Shown one piece after another: positions 17,482 to 26,473 of a stretch of DNA of 64,000 bases. Position numbers and translations under genes: made by a program. Under the pieces are notes generated by a model. That model had not been told where the DNA came from and did no database searches. It saw nothing but the letters and a program-made list of their open reading frames with translations. The DNA comes from JBARDN01 sp963755705 (GTDB taxonomy: Bacteria; Desulfobacterota; Binatia; Binatales; Binataceae). How positions within the stretch are numbered: the stretch's first letter is position 1; every line of letters starts with the position of its first letter. The DNA is taken from positions 806,001 through 870,000 of the forward strand of contig CAVWKW010000003.1 in assembly GCA_963755705.1 (NCBI GenBank), read 5' to 3'.

Positions 17482-18630
17482 TCACGCCGGGTAGCGCGCG
17501 ATTAGGCCGCGGGCTATTACCAGCGCCTGGATTTCGTTGGTGCCTTCACCGATCATCATTAGCGGCGCGTCGCGATAGAAGCGCTCAACCGGGAATTCCT
17601 GCATAAAGCCGTAACCGCCGAGCACGCGCATCGCGTCGAGCGAGATCTTCGCGCACGCCTCCGACGCGAACAGCTTCGCCATCCCCGCCTCGACGTCGCA
17701 GCGCTCGCCTGCATCTTTCTTGCGCGCGGCGTTCGCGACCAGCAGCCGTGCGGCCTCGACGCGCGTGCCCATATCGGCCAGCAGCAACTGCACCGCCTGA
17801 TGCTCGCAGATCGGCTTGCCGAACGTCGTGCGTTGCTGCGCGTAGCGGATCGCGGTTTCGAACGCGGCCTGCCCTACTCCGACCGCGCGCGCGGCCACGT
17901 TGATGCGCCCGACCTCGAGCGCGCTCATCACCTGCTTGAACCCAAGCCCCTCGGCGCCGCCGATCAGGCTCGCGGCGGGAACGGCCATATCGTCGAACGT
18001 CACTTCGCACGTATCGATTCCCTTGTAACCGATCTTCTTGAGATTCGCGCTCACCGCCGGTCCCGCGTCGTTCTTCTCGACCGCGAACATGCTGATGCCC
18101 GCATAGACGGGTTTCGCGCGCGGGTCGGTCTTCGCCGCGACGGCCAGCATCGTGCCGTTGCGCGCGTTGGTGATGAACATCTTGCTGCCCTTGAGGATGT
18201 AATCGTCGCCGCGACGGATTGCAGTGGTACGGATCGACTGCACGTCGCTGCCCGCGTGAGGCTCGGTCAGCGCAAGGCCGCCGCGCTTGTCTCCGCGCGC
18301 CATCGCGGGCAGAAAATATTTCTTCTGCGCGTCGGTGCCGTGATGCGTGATGATAAAAGCCATAATCAGATGGCTGTTGATCACGCCCGCCAGGCTCATC
18401 CATCCGCGCGACAGCTCCTCCATCACGCGTGCATAGGTGGCGAACGCGAGCCCCAAGCCGCCGTGTTCGGCCGGAATAGTCGCACCGAACAGGCCGAGCT
18501 GCTTCATCGACGCGACCATCGCGTGCGGGTACTCGTCGCGATGCTCGAGCTCGGAGGCAAACGGAATCACCTCGCGCTCGACAAACTCGCGCACCGCGGC
18601 GATTATGTCGCGATCATAAACTTCATCCAT
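17482..18630 (-). CDS. Acyl-CoA dehydrogenase
   Basis: A 382-residue FAD-dependent acyl-CoA dehydrogenase, full length for the family. The FAD/substrate loop LTEPHAGSDVQSIRTTA, the central-domain ITNARNG, and the C-terminal QEFPVERFYRDAPLMMIGEGTNEIQ are visible. The Glu of GEGTNE is the likely catalytic base, in the position used by medium-chain-type enzymes. The ATG at 18630 follows GGAGTTAAAGCG. It removes two hydrogens from an acyl-CoA and passes electrons to ETF. Chain length or branched-chain preference cannot be judged. It is divergent from an ABC ATPase gene and stands alone. Confidence 0.93.
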   Translation of the reverse strand: MDEVYDRDIIAAVREFVEREVIPFASELEHRDEYPHAMVASMKQLGLFGATIPAEHGGLGLAFATYARVMEELSRGWMSLAGVINSHLIMAFIITHHGTDAQKKYFLPAMARGDKRGGLALTEPHAGSDVQSIRTTAIRRGDDYILKGSKMFITNARNGTMLAVAAKTDPRAKPVYAGISMFAVEKNDAGPAVSANLKKIGYKGIDTCEVTFDDMAVPAASLIGGAEGLGFKQVMSALEVGRINVAARAVGVGQAAFETAIRYAQQRTTFGKPICEHQAVQLLLADMGTRVEAARLLVANAARKKDAGERCDVEAGMAKLFASEACAKISLDAMRVLGGYGFMQEFPVERFYRDAPLMMIGEGTNEIQALVIARGLIARYPA

Positions 18631-18774
18631 CGCTTTAACTCCTTGCGAGCCGCCCGGAAGCAAACCGGATGCGCCCCGGCATAAGTGCGTCTAGCAAATC
18701 GCGCCGCCTGCGCGCTATCGAATCGCCCGCGCTATCCGATGGAGCCGCGCGCGCGGCGTGCTAGTCTCATCGCG

Positions 18775-19797
18775 ATGCGGCTTCGGGTCGAGGATATTGC
18801 GGTCAGCGCGGGCGCGTTTCGCGTAGGTCCGCTATCGCTCGAAGCGGGCGACGGCGAATATCTGATCATTCTCGGGCCGACCGGCGCGGGAAAGACGGTC
18901 ACGCTCGAAACGATCGCGGGCCTGCGCAGGCCGACCGCCGGGCGCATCCTGATGGACGCGCGCGAGGTCACGGCGAGCGCGCCCGAGTCGCGGCAAATCG
19001 GATTTCTCTACCAGGACAGCCTGCTCTTTCCGCATCTGAGCGTGCGCGCAAATCTCGCGTATGGAGCGCATCGGATTGCGCGCGCCGAGCGCGCTGGGGC
19101 GATAGCGCGGCTGGCGCGGATGCTCGAAATCGAGCCGCTCATGGACCGGATGCCGGCCGGACTTTCCGGCGGCGAGCGGCAGCGGGTCGCGATAGCACGC
19201 GCGCTCGCGGCCAATCCCGTTCTGCTCCTGCTCGACGAGCCGATGGCCGCGCTCGACCCGAATTCGCGCTACGCGCTGCGCGAGCGCCTGCGCGCGACGC
19301 ATCGCGAGCTCGGCACCACCACGATTCATGTTACGCACAATTTTTCTGAGGCGCTGGCGCTCGGCGACCGGGTCGCGATTCTGATCGACGGAGTCGTGAT
19401 GCAGTCCGGCTCGCCGCGCGAGGTTTTCGCGAGGCCGGCGTCCGCGATGATCGCGCGGTTTTTGAAGACCGCGAAGGTAGCGGCGGATTCGAGTCCTCCC
19501 GATCCCGGCGAAATCAAGTTCGCGCTAAGCGCTCGGGCGATGACACTCGCGGTTGATCCTGATGGTTCGGCCGCGCCGACGCTGATGGCTGAGGGCGTCG
19601 AGATCAACGACGCGTCGGGAGTTTCAGTTGACGGCGAAGCGATCGCGGCGCGGATCATCGCGGTCGAGAACGACGGCGGTGCGATCGTACTGACGCTGAA
19701 TGCGGGAATCGAGCTGCGTGCGCGCGTCACCGGCGGCGCGAACACCGCGGCGCTAATCGAAGGCGCGCCGCTCTGGGTGCGTATTCCGCGCGAATGA
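18775..19797 (+). CDS. Orphan ABC transporter ATPase, ModC/CysA (MOI) type
   Basis: A 340-residue ATPase: Walker A GPTGAGKTVTL, Q-loop LYQDSLLFPHLSVRANLAYG, signature LSGGERQRVAIARAL, Walker B LLLLDEPMAALDP, H-loop HVTHNFSEALALGDR. A ~110-residue C-terminal extension looks like the TOBE/MOP regulatory domain of molybdate, tungstate or sulfate importers. The ATG at 18775 starts the family core; the upstream frame adds 30 low-quality residues. No permease or binding-protein gene is adjacent, so it must serve a system encoded elsewhere, or the operon has been broken. Molybdate/tungstate is the most likely substrate class. Confidence 0.8.
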   Translation: MRLRVEDIAVSAGAFRVGPLSLEAGDGEYLIILGPTGAGKTVTLETIAGLRRPTAGRILMDAREVTASAPESRQIGFLYQDSLLFPHLSVRANLAYGAHRIARAERAGAIARLARMLEIEPLMDRMPAGLSGGERQRVAIARALAANPVLLLLDEPMAALDPNSRYALRERLRATHRELGTTTIHVTHNFSEALALGDRVAILIDGVVMQSGSPREVFARPASAMIARFLKTAKVAADSSPPDPGEIKFALSARAMTLAVDPDGSAAPTLMAEGVEINDASGVSVDGEAIAARIIAVENDGGAIVLTLNAGIELRARVTGGANTAALIEGAPLWVRIPRE

Positions 19798-19819
19798 AAT
19801 TCCCCTGTCCGGTTTGCTC

Positions 19820-19863
19820 TTGCGCGGTGCGACAGTCCGCAATAGAGTAAGTGTCAAATTGAC
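19820..19863 (+). promoter_or_regulatory. nadA promoter with an NrtR-like palindrome
   Basis: TTGCGC (19820-19825) and TAGAGT (19843-19848) are 17 bp apart. Directly downstream, GTCAAATTGAC (19853-19863) is a perfect 5-bp inverted repeat around one base, 23 bp before the GTG start. A repressor there would block initiation. The NUDIX-type regulator encoded immediately after nadA is the natural candidate. Confidence 0.5.
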
Positions 19864-19886
19864 GCAAAGTAAGACGAGGCTCGGTC

Positions 19887-20915
19887 GTGAACGTATCAAC
19901 AGAAACTTCCCCCGGCGCCGCGGCGATTTCCGCCGACGCGCTGTTCGCCAAGCTCGCCGCCCTGGGCGATGACAGCTACGACCCCGAGACCTGCGCCAGA
20001 TTGGCGGGCACTATCGCCGAGATCGTCAGATTGAAGCGCGTGCGCCGCGCCGTAATCCTGGCGCACAATTACCAGCGGCCCGAGATTTTCGAGGTCGCGG
20101 ATTTTATCGGTGACTCGCTCGAGCTCGCACGCGAGGCGCGCGACGTCCGCGACGCCGACGTGATCGTCTTTTGCGGCGTGCATTTCATGGCGGAGACTGC
20201 AAAGGTCTTCAATCCCAATCGCAAGGTGCTGCTTCCCGATCTGCGCGCCGGATGCTCTCTGGCCGACGCCGTCACCGCCGAGGCGCTGGCCGAGCGCAAG
20301 GCCGAGTTGCGGGCAATCTACCCCGACCTGAAAGTAGTCTCGTACGTGAACTGCACCGCGGATGTGAAGGCGCTCTCGGACGCGTGCTGCACCTCGGCCA
20401 ACGCGGTCAAGATTGTCGAGCGAATCGATTCGGAAAATATCCTGTTCGTCCCCGATCAGAACCTTGCGAACTACGTGCAGAGCAATACCAAGAAGCGCGT
20501 CATCTCATGGGACGGCAACTGCTACGTGCATCATCAAATCACTCCTGAAGAAGTGAACCGGGTGAAAAATTCGATCCCCGGAATCAAGGTGCTGGCGCAT
20601 CCGGAGTGCCGCAAGGACGTGCTCGCGTTGGCCGACGCGGTGCTCTCGACCAGCGCGATGGTCGATTACGCACGCGCGAGCGAGGCCGAGAAATTCCTGG
20701 TGGTCACCGAGTGCGGGCTGTCCGACCGCCTGCTGATGGAGATTCCCGACAAGCGCTTCTACAAGGCGTGCAAGCTATGCCGCTTCATGAAGATGATCAC
20801 GCTCGAGGGCACGCTCGATTCACTGCGCCACCTGCGTTACGAGATCACCCTCAGCGACGAGGTGCGCGAGGGCGCAAAGCGCGCGCTGGAGCGGATGCTG
20901 GAGCTGAGCGCCTGA
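19887..20915 (+). CDS. nadA: Quinolinate synthase
   Basis: A 342-residue NadA. It condenses iminoaspartate with dihydroxyacetone phosphate to quinolinate, the first dedicated product of NAD biosynthesis, using a [4Fe-4S] cluster. Family hallmarks are ILAHNYQRPEIFEVADFIGDS, FCGVHFMAETAKVFNP (Cys96), SYVNCTADVKALSDACCTSANA, HPECRKDV and the CKLCRFMKMITLEGTL end. The start is a GTG at 19887. No nadB or nadC is adjacent. It overlaps the following NUDIX-regulator gene, so the two are translationally coupled. Confidence 0.96.
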   Translation: MNVSTETSPGAAAISADALFAKLAALGDDSYDPETCARLAGTIAEIVRLKRVRRAVILAHNYQRPEIFEVADFIGDSLELAREARDVRDADVIVFCGVHFMAETAKVFNPNRKVLLPDLRAGCSLADAVTAEALAERKAELRAIYPDLKVVSYVNCTADVKALSDACCTSANAVKIVERIDSENILFVPDQNLANYVQSNTKKRVISWDGNCYVHHQITPEEVNRVKNSIPGIKVLAHPECRKDVLALADAVLSTSAMVDYARASEAEKFLVVTECGLSDRLLMEIPDKRFYKACKLCRFMKMITLEGTLDSLRHLRYEITLSDEVREGAKRALERMLELSA

Positions 20916-21616
20916 GCGTCGCGCAGGCAATCCCAAGCGCCGGCCTCGCCCGCCGCGAGCGTCGCGTCGCACGGCCCAAGGTCGCGGTCGATACGGTCCT
21001 GTTCGCGATCCAGGAGCGCAAGCTCAAGACCTACCTGGTGCGGCTGCGGCGCGGACCTGCGCGCGGCAAGTGGGCCTTCCCCGGAGGGCTGGTGCGAATC
21101 GGCGAGCTGCTCGACGACGCCGCCCGGCGCGAGCTGCGCGCCTCGACCGGACTCGCCGACGCATACCTGGAACAGCTCTTCACCTTCGGAGATCCCTCGC
21201 GCGATCCGCATTCGCACGTGGTTTCGGCGGCATACATGGCGCTGATTCCCGACGCGAACGCGGTCACTGGGCCGTCGTCCAAATACGGCGAGCGCGGATG
21301 GTTCGAGGTTAGTGCGCTGCCGCCGCTGGCTTACGATCATTCGCTGATGGCGGCGTACGCGTTCCGGCGGCTGTGCTCGAAGCTCGAATATAGCAATATC
21401 GCGTACGCGCTGCTGCCGCGGGTGTTCACTTTCGCCGAGTTCGAGGAGCTCTACTCGCGGATCCTCGACCGTCCGATCGATCGGCGCAACTTCCGGCGCC
21501 GGATCCTCGCGATGGGCCTGCTCCGGCGGCTCAAACAGACCCGCCGCGGACCGCATCGCCCTGCCGCCCTCTATACCTTTACTTTGCAGAGCCTCCAGAT
21601 GATCGAAATGCTATAA
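20912..21616 (+). CDS. NrtR-like NUDIX-domain transcriptional regulator of NAD synthesis
   Basis: About 234 residues. An N-terminal NUDIX fold (KVAVDTVLFAIQERKLKTYL, RGKWAFPGGLVRIGE) is followed by a winged helix (LPRVFTFAEFEELYSRI, RNFRRRILAMGLLRRL). The NUDIX box is degraded: after RREL the metal-binding Glu pair is replaced (RASTGL where RxEExGU is expected). The domain therefore probably binds rather than hydrolyses ADP-ribose-type ligands, as in NrtR repressors. The start is uncertain. A CTG at 20912 overlaps the nadA stop and has GGAG nearby; no ATG, GTG or TTG fits well near the domain start. Its linkage to nadA supports control of NAD synthesis. Confidence 0.78.
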   Translation: MSVAQAIPSAGLARRERRVARPKVAVDTVLFAIQERKLKTYLVRLRRGPARGKWAFPGGLVRIGELLDDAARRELRASTGLADAYLEQLFTFGDPSRDPHSHVVSAAYMALIPDANAVTGPSSKYGERGWFEVSALPPLAYDHSLMAAYAFRRLCSKLEYSNIAYALLPRVFTFAEFEELYSRILDRPIDRRNFRRRILAMGLLRRLKQTRRGPHRPAALYTFTLQSLQMIEML

Positions 21617-21636
21617 TCAGCTAGAAGAGTTGCCTG

Positions 21637-22074
21637 ATGCAGAACAGCACCAAAGGAATAGTCGGAGTCGTACTGGCGATATTATTTATGGCGGCCGCGG
21701 CGTATGCGTTTTTCGGCCAGACGCCGCAGGCGTCGGAGCCAGGAGTCGTGCCCGTGGCAAGTGGCGCCGGTAACGCTGATCCCGCGGCGAAGCTGCGGAT
21801 GACGCTCGACCCGCAACTGTTCCAGGGCGACGTCAGAAAGGCCTACCAGGTCGCTCAGGATGATCCGGCGCTGCTGGCGCAGATGCATTGTTATTGCGGA
21901 TGCGACCGGACCGAGGGTCACAAGAACCTGCTCGATTGCTTCCGCGACAAGCACGGCAGCACCTGCGCGATCTGCACCGGTGAAGCAATCGAGGCCGAGC
22001 AGCTTTCGCGCCAGGGGATGCCGGTCGAACAGATCCGAGACTCACTCCGAGCGCGCTACGCAAACGGAGACTGA
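21637..22074 (+). CDS. PCYCGC-motif membrane-anchored protein
   Basis: A 145-residue protein with an N-terminal membrane anchor (GIVGVVLAILFMAAAAYAFF). The C-terminal domain is cysteine-rich, with MHCYCGCDRTEGHKNLLDCF and then STCAICTGEA, the signature of the family of unknown function named for its PCYCGC motif. The clustered Cys and His suggest metal binding or redox chemistry in the periplasm. It starts 20 bp after the NrtR-like gene and ends 3 bp before dedA, so these genes are probably one transcription unit. Confidence 0.8.
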   Translation: MQNSTKGIVGVVLAILFMAAAAYAFFGQTPQASEPGVVPVASGAGNADPAAKLRMTLDPQLFQGDVRKAYQVAQDDPALLAQMHCYCGCDRTEGHKNLLDCFRDKHGSTCAICTGEAIEAEQLSRQGMPVEQIRDSLRARYANGD

Positions 22075-22077
22075 AGC

Positions 22078-22686
22078 TTGTTAGCCTTGGCATCCGCGTA
22101 CATCGAGCATTTCACCTATGCGGGATTGTTCGTGGTTTTGATGCTGTGCGGCCTCGGTCTGCCGCTGCCGGAAGACGTGGCGCTGCTCGCCGGCGGCTTT
22201 CTGGTGCATCGCGGGGTTACGCATTATCCGATGACGCTTGCAGTATCGCTGGTCGGAGTGGTCGCGGGCGACAACTCGCTGTTTTTCCTCGGACGCCGTT
22301 TCGGCACCGGACTGGTGCGATATTTCGGAATCAACCGGCCGGGGACCAAGGTCCAGCTCGATCGTATCCGCGATTTCATGGAACGCCATGGTCATCGCGC
22401 GATTTTCTATGCGCGCTTTCTGGCGGGCCTGCGCGCGCTGGTCTATCTGAGCGCGGGATCGTTCGGAGTCACGCCCGCGCGATTTTTTTTCTACGATCTG
22501 ATGGGCGCGGTAATCTCGGTTCCGATTGTGGTCTCGATCGGCTACCTGTTCGGCGGACAGCTCGAAATGGTAATTCATTACGTCGGCGGCTTCGAGCGGG
22601 TTATCTGGGTGGTCGTGGTGCTCTCGCTGGCGATATACGGAACCCGGCTGCTGGTGCTCCGGAAGTCCAGCGCCAGCGGTACCTGA
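22078..22686 (+). CDS. DedA-family integral membrane protein
   Basis: A 202-residue multi-pass protein. The DedA signature is seen in LCGLGLPLPEDVALLAGGFL, then VAGDNSLFFLGRRFG. The conserved amphipathic loop is HGHRAIFYARFLAGLRALVYLSAG. DedA proteins act in phospholipid (undecaprenyl-phosphate, phosphatidylethanolamine) recycling and membrane potential. The start is TTG, 3 bp after the preceding stop, with GGAG at a good distance. A signal-transduction pair follows 65 bp downstream. Confidence 0.9.
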   Translation: MLALASAYIEHFTYAGLFVVLMLCGLGLPLPEDVALLAGGFLVHRGVTHYPMTLAVSLVGVVAGDNSLFFLGRRFGTGLVRYFGINRPGTKVQLDRIRDFMERHGHRAIFYARFLAGLRALVYLSAGSFGVTPARFFFYDLMGAVISVPIVVSIGYLFGGQLEMVIHYVGGFERVIWVVVVLSLAIYGTRLLVLRKSSASGT

Positions 22687-22751
22687 AGCTACGCCTGGCG
22701 GACCGCAGAGGCAGGCTTATCTGCCACGCTAATGTGCCGAGCTAATCTCCA

Positions 22752-24218
22752 ATGACGATACCGGCTCTTAACCTCAAGGCGAAACTGATCCTCCTGATGG
22801 TAGTGCTGCTCGCACTGACCCTCGGCGCGGAAGTCTGGTTCAGCCTTGGCACCCAGGCCGCGATAATCGAGACCACCCAGCAGCGGGTCAAAGATCTCGC
22901 CAGCGCCATTCAAATCAGCGTTCAGGAACTGACCTCGGTCGGCAACACCGACCGCGAGCGGCTGCCGAACTATGTGAACAGCCTGCACTCCAACGGGCTC
23001 GAGGTCTCGATCGCTTCCTCGCGCAACCTGATCATCAACAGCTCGAATCCGCGGCTGATCGGCGCAGAGCTGGTTCCACGCTCGGCCGACAAGGTGGTCG
23101 CCGAACAACTCAAGCAGGGCAGCGAGATTCTGACGATTCCGGCGACCCGGCTCGGACCGGCATCAAAGGCAACCACCGTTTACCTGATTCCGGTCGAGGT
23201 CGAGGATCATCTGCTCGGCTACGTGCAGGTGGTGGCGAATTTCGGCGACTTCGCGCAGCCCCTGGCCACGACCCGGATGCATCAGCTTTACGTCGCGTTC
23301 GGAATCTTCGCACTCGGGCTGGTGTTCGCGTATATCCTGGCCGATCGCTACGTCAAGCCGATTCACGCGGTGGCGGACGCGGCCCAGAATATCGCGGCGC
23401 GCGGACTCGAGCCGGTGCCCGAAGCGCATCGCCGCGACGAGATTGGACTTCTCACCCGCAGCTTCAATGAGATGGTCGAGCAGTTGCGCCATGCGCGCGA
23501 GCGCGAGCAGGAGCTCAACCGCCTCGAGCGCTTCACCGCGCTCGGGCAATTGGCCGGGGGCCTTGCCCATGAGATAAAGAATCCGCTCAACTTCATCAGC
23601 CTGGCGCTCGACCAGATGCGCACCCGCTACGCGCGGATGCTGACGCAGGATTCGGAGAACTTCGTGCGCCAGGTGATGCTGATGAAGGACGAGGTCCGGC
23701 GCCTGACCGAGCTGGTGCAAAGCTTTCTGCATTACGGCCGCCCGATCGAAATTCATCCGGCACCCACCGATGTGAAATCCCTGGTCGAAGGCGTGCTCGC
23801 GATCTCGGAATCGAAAATGAAGAGCCAGGATATCGAGGTGATCGAGAACGCCGACGGCGTCGCGACCATCTTGAACGTCAACGCGGAAAAGCTGCGCACC
23901 TGTTTCATGAACGTGGTCGCCAACGGCGTGCAGGCAATGCCCGAAGGCGGCACGCTCAAAATCAATTTCGCGCGCGAGGACGACCACCTGGTCCTGACCT
24001 TTATCGACACCGGCGCGGGAATCGAGCCCGACGCGGCCGCCCATGTGTTCGAACCGTTCTTCACCACTAAACGCGAAGGGATTGGGCTGGGACTGTTCCT
24101 GTCCAAAGCGATAGTTGAAAAACACGGCGGGACCATCGTGATCGGTCCGAATCATCCCGGTCCCGGCACTATCGTCACTTTCACATTTCCGCAGACCGGG
24201 GTAGGCATCCATCAATGA
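22752..24218 (+). CDS. Sensor histidine kinase (NtrB-like, membrane-bound)
   Basis: A 488-residue kinase. Transmembrane helices are at about residues 11-28 and 178-198 and flank a periplasmic sensor region. A HAMP domain follows (about 199-252). HisKA has the phospho-acceptor His273 in QLAGGLAHEIKNPLNFIS. The HATPase domain shows NVVANGVQAMPEGG (N box), DTGAGI (G1), FEPFFTTKREGIGLGLFLSK (F and G2) and GTIVTFTFP. It overlaps the response-regulator gene by 4 bp (ATGA), so they form a pair. The C-terminal lineage is that of sensors paired with sigma-54 activators. The signal is not evident. Confidence 0.93.
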   Translation: MTIPALNLKAKLILLMVVLLALTLGAEVWFSLGTQAAIIETTQQRVKDLASAIQISVQELTSVGNTDRERLPNYVNSLHSNGLEVSIASSRNLIINSSNPRLIGAELVPRSADKVVAEQLKQGSEILTIPATRLGPASKATTVYLIPVEVEDHLLGYVQVVANFGDFAQPLATTRMHQLYVAFGIFALGLVFAYILADRYVKPIHAVADAAQNIAARGLEPVPEAHRRDEIGLLTRSFNEMVEQLRHAREREQELNRLERFTALGQLAGGLAHEIKNPLNFISLALDQMRTRYARMLTQDSENFVRQVMLMKDEVRRLTELVQSFLHYGRPIEIHPAPTDVKSLVEGVLAISESKMKSQDIEVIENADGVATILNVNAEKLRTCFMNVVANGVQAMPEGGTLKINFAREDDHLVLTFIDTGAGIEPDAAAHVFEPFFTTKREGIGLGLFLSKAIVEKHGGTIVIGPNHPGPGTIVTFTFPQTGVGIHQ

Positions 24219-25640
24219 GCCAGGCTTCCGTATTGGTCGTTGAAGACAACGATCTTGAACGTCAGATAACCGCCGAGACGCTGCGCGAGGAAGGCTTTGC
24301 CGTCGAGGAAGCAGCGGTCGGAAAACGCGCGATGGAGATGCTCGCGCTGTCGCGTTTCGACGTCGTGCTGACCGACCTGATGATGCCCGGGATGTCCGGT
24401 GAAGAACTGCTGGCCAAGGTGCGCGTCGCCTATCCTTCGGCCCAGGTGGTGGTGCTGACCGCGCACGGAACTATCGACAGCGCCGTGCAGGCGATGAAGA
24501 ACGGCGCGTTTAACTACCTGGAAAAGCCGACCGACCGCGAGAAACTGGTGATGGCGGTCGCCAAGGCGGCCGAGCTTGCCAACCTGCAGCAGGAAAATCA
24601 ACTCCTCAAGCGCAAGCTCGAAGGCAAGTTCGAGGTCGAAGGAATTATCGGACAGGATCCCGCGATCCAGGAAGTGATCCGGATGATGCGCAAGGTCGCG
24701 CCGTCGAACTCGACGGTGCTGATCCAGGGCGAAAGCGGCACCGGCAAAGAAGTCGTTGCCCGCGGAATTCATCGCCTGTCGCCGCGCGCGCAACGCCAGT
24801 TCGTCGCGATAAATTGTTCGGCGATTCCCGATACGCTGATCGAAAACGAGTTCTTCGGCCACGAACGCGGCGCATTTACCGGCGCGACCGAGCGCAAACA
24901 AGGGACTGTTCGAGGCCGCGGATAAATCGACCCTGTTCCTGGACGAGATTGCGGATCTGCCGCAGGGCTTGCAGGCGAAGATCCTGCGCGTGTTGCAGGA
25001 ACGCGAGGTCCGGCGCGTCGGCGGCAACGAATCATTCCACGTCGATGTCCGCCTGGTCGCGGCAACTAACAAGAGCCTGGCCGAGGAAGTATCTGAAGCG
25101 CGTTTCCGCGAGGACCTCTACTACCGGATTAATGTCGTAACCATCACGCTGCCGCCGCTGCGCGACCGGCGCGGCGATATACCGCTGCTCGCGAATCACG
25201 CACTGACCAAGTTCGGCCATCTGGCCGAGTCGCGGGTCAAGGAGATCGACCGCGAGGCGATGGAAGTCCTGCTCGACTACTCGTGGCCCGGCAACGTGCG
25301 CCAGCTCGAATCGGCGATTGAACGGGCGATTCTGCTGTGCGAGGGCGAAACCGTGACGCCGCGGGATCTGCCGCAGGAAGTACTGGCGCGCAAGACGCTG
25401 GCGAAATCGGGCGAGCGGCCCGCGCGCAGCGACGGCTTCGATATTCCATCGGAGGGCATGAACTTCGAGAATTTCGAGCGCGACCTGATCCTGCAGGCGA
25501 TGGAAAAGAGCGACTGGGTTATCGCGAAGGCGGCCAAAATGCTCGGGATGAGCTATCGGACGCTGCAATACCGGCTGGACAAGTTCGGGCTCAAACGCGG
25601 GGAGGCGAAGCCGTCGGTCGCGGTAAAGCCACGCGTCTGA
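24215..25640 (+). pseudogene. NtrC-family sigma-54 response regulator with a one-base frameshift
   Basis: The product would be ~474 residues: a receiver domain (phospho-acceptor Asp54 in VLTDLMMPG), an AAA+ domain (Walker A GESGTGKEVV, sigma-54-contact loop GAFTGA, arginine-finger region FREDLYYRINV) and a Fis-type HTH (KAAKMLGMSYRTLQYRLDKFG). At 24902-24904 the run GGG needs one G fewer to keep the conserved QGLFEAADKSTLFLDEIADL in frame. As given, the first frame stops at 24925 and the rest continues in the +1 frame to 25640. Codon quality stays high on both sides. It is either a very recent mutation or a sequencing or assembly error; its intact partner kinase favours the latter. Confidence 0.85.
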
Positions 25641-25729
25641 AGCACTTCTTTTTGTAGCAGAAATCAACCTCTGGTTTTTGCCAAGCGCCAGCATTTTGTT
25701 GCAGATCCGCCACCGGATCAGCGCTCAGA

Positions 25730-25760
25730 CCCGCCTAGACTAGTCTGGACGGGCCTTTTC
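25730..25760 (+). terminator. Rho-independent terminator after the kinase-regulator pair
   Basis: CCCGCCTAGAC (25730-25740) pairs with GTCTGGACGGG (25743-25753) at 9 of 11 positions, followed by CCTTTTC. It lies ~90 bp after the regulator stop and closes the rightward unit. Confidence 0.6.
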
Positions 25761-25832
25761 TGACGGGCATGAGCCTTGCTCTATCGACCTGCGCCGATTT
25801 ATTGATCGGGCAATGCCGGAGCGAGAACGCCG

Positions 25833-26024
25833 ATGGAACTATCGTCGCCGAAGCCAGCCGTCGATTATGAACTCCGAATCAAGCGGGACAGCCGCTCCAA
25901 GCCGGGTTCTCAACGCCGCTTCGCGATCTTCTTACCCTGGTTCTCCCGGCGCGAGATGCCGATGCAGATTCCTCTACGATCGGTCGCCCGTGAGTATGAG
26001 GAATTGTTTCATCCTTACGACTAA
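25833..26024 (+). CDS. Possible small protein, unknown
   Basis: A 63-residue frame starting with ATG (MELSSPKPAVDYELRIKRD), with a weak GGAGCGAG upstream. It is basic, with one short hydrophobic stretch (RRFAIFLPWFSRRE). Codon use is similar to its neighbours. It lies after a terminator and is convergent with the next gene. There is no family match that I recognise; it could be spurious. Confidence 0.35.
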   Translation: MELSSPKPAVDYELRIKRDSRSKPGSQRRFAIFLPWFSRREMPMQIPLRSVAREYEELFHPYD

Positions 26025-26042
26025 GCGCGTCCACCGCGCCGC

Positions 26043-26387
26043 CTAGCCGTCCCGCTCCCATCCTGAAGGCAGATAGATCCAGCATCGCAGCGCGCGAGCG
26101 CTGTCGTCTGTAACCTCGATCATCTCGCGGGTATAGAGCCGCGGGACGTCTTCGTACTGGTCGAGGATCGCAAAGTCGCGCGGATCGAGGCCGCGCAGAA
26201 TCGCGCCTTCGACTTTAGAACTGCGCTTGCGAATGACATAGAAATAGCGTGACCGTCCGCGTTCGAAACCGTCCAGGATGGCGGGCGCGTCCGCGATTTC
26301 TCGCCCCAACAGACGGGCTCGCTCGCCCGGCTCGATCAGGGTTCCGTAGACGAACAGGCGCCCCGACGGGGAATTCTGCGCGGCCAT
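26043..26387 (-). CDS. Gamma-glutamylcyclotransferase / AIG2-like protein
   Basis: About 114 residues (127 if the ATG at 26426 is used). The family signature RLFVYGTLIEPGER is at the N-terminus, followed by AILDGFERG and a C-terminal acidic patch, LDQYEDVPRLYTREMIEV, whose Glu is the usual catalytic acid. Family members release 5-oxoproline from gamma-glutamyl amines or have unknown small-molecule substrates. I chose the start at 26387 because homologues begin just before the FVYGTL strand. It is divergent from a lipoprotein gene. Confidence 0.8.
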   Translation of the reverse strand: MAAQNSPSGRLFVYGTLIEPGERARLLGREIADAPAILDGFERGRSRYFYVIRKRSSKVEGAILRGLDPRDFAILDQYEDVPRLYTREMIEVTDDSARALRCWIYLPSGWERDG

Positions 26388-26473
26388 GTCGCTCGGACTG
26401 GAAATGGTTCGCGGTTGCCGCTGCATATGCGGTATGTTAGCTCCAAGCTTTTAGCCGGGGGAGAGTTGAATTG

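Noticed and set aside
25680..25710. Sigma-54 promoter (GCCAGCATTTTGTTGCA) after the sigma-54 activator gene
   Set aside because: The -12-like TTGCA is present but there is no GG at the required distance upstream.
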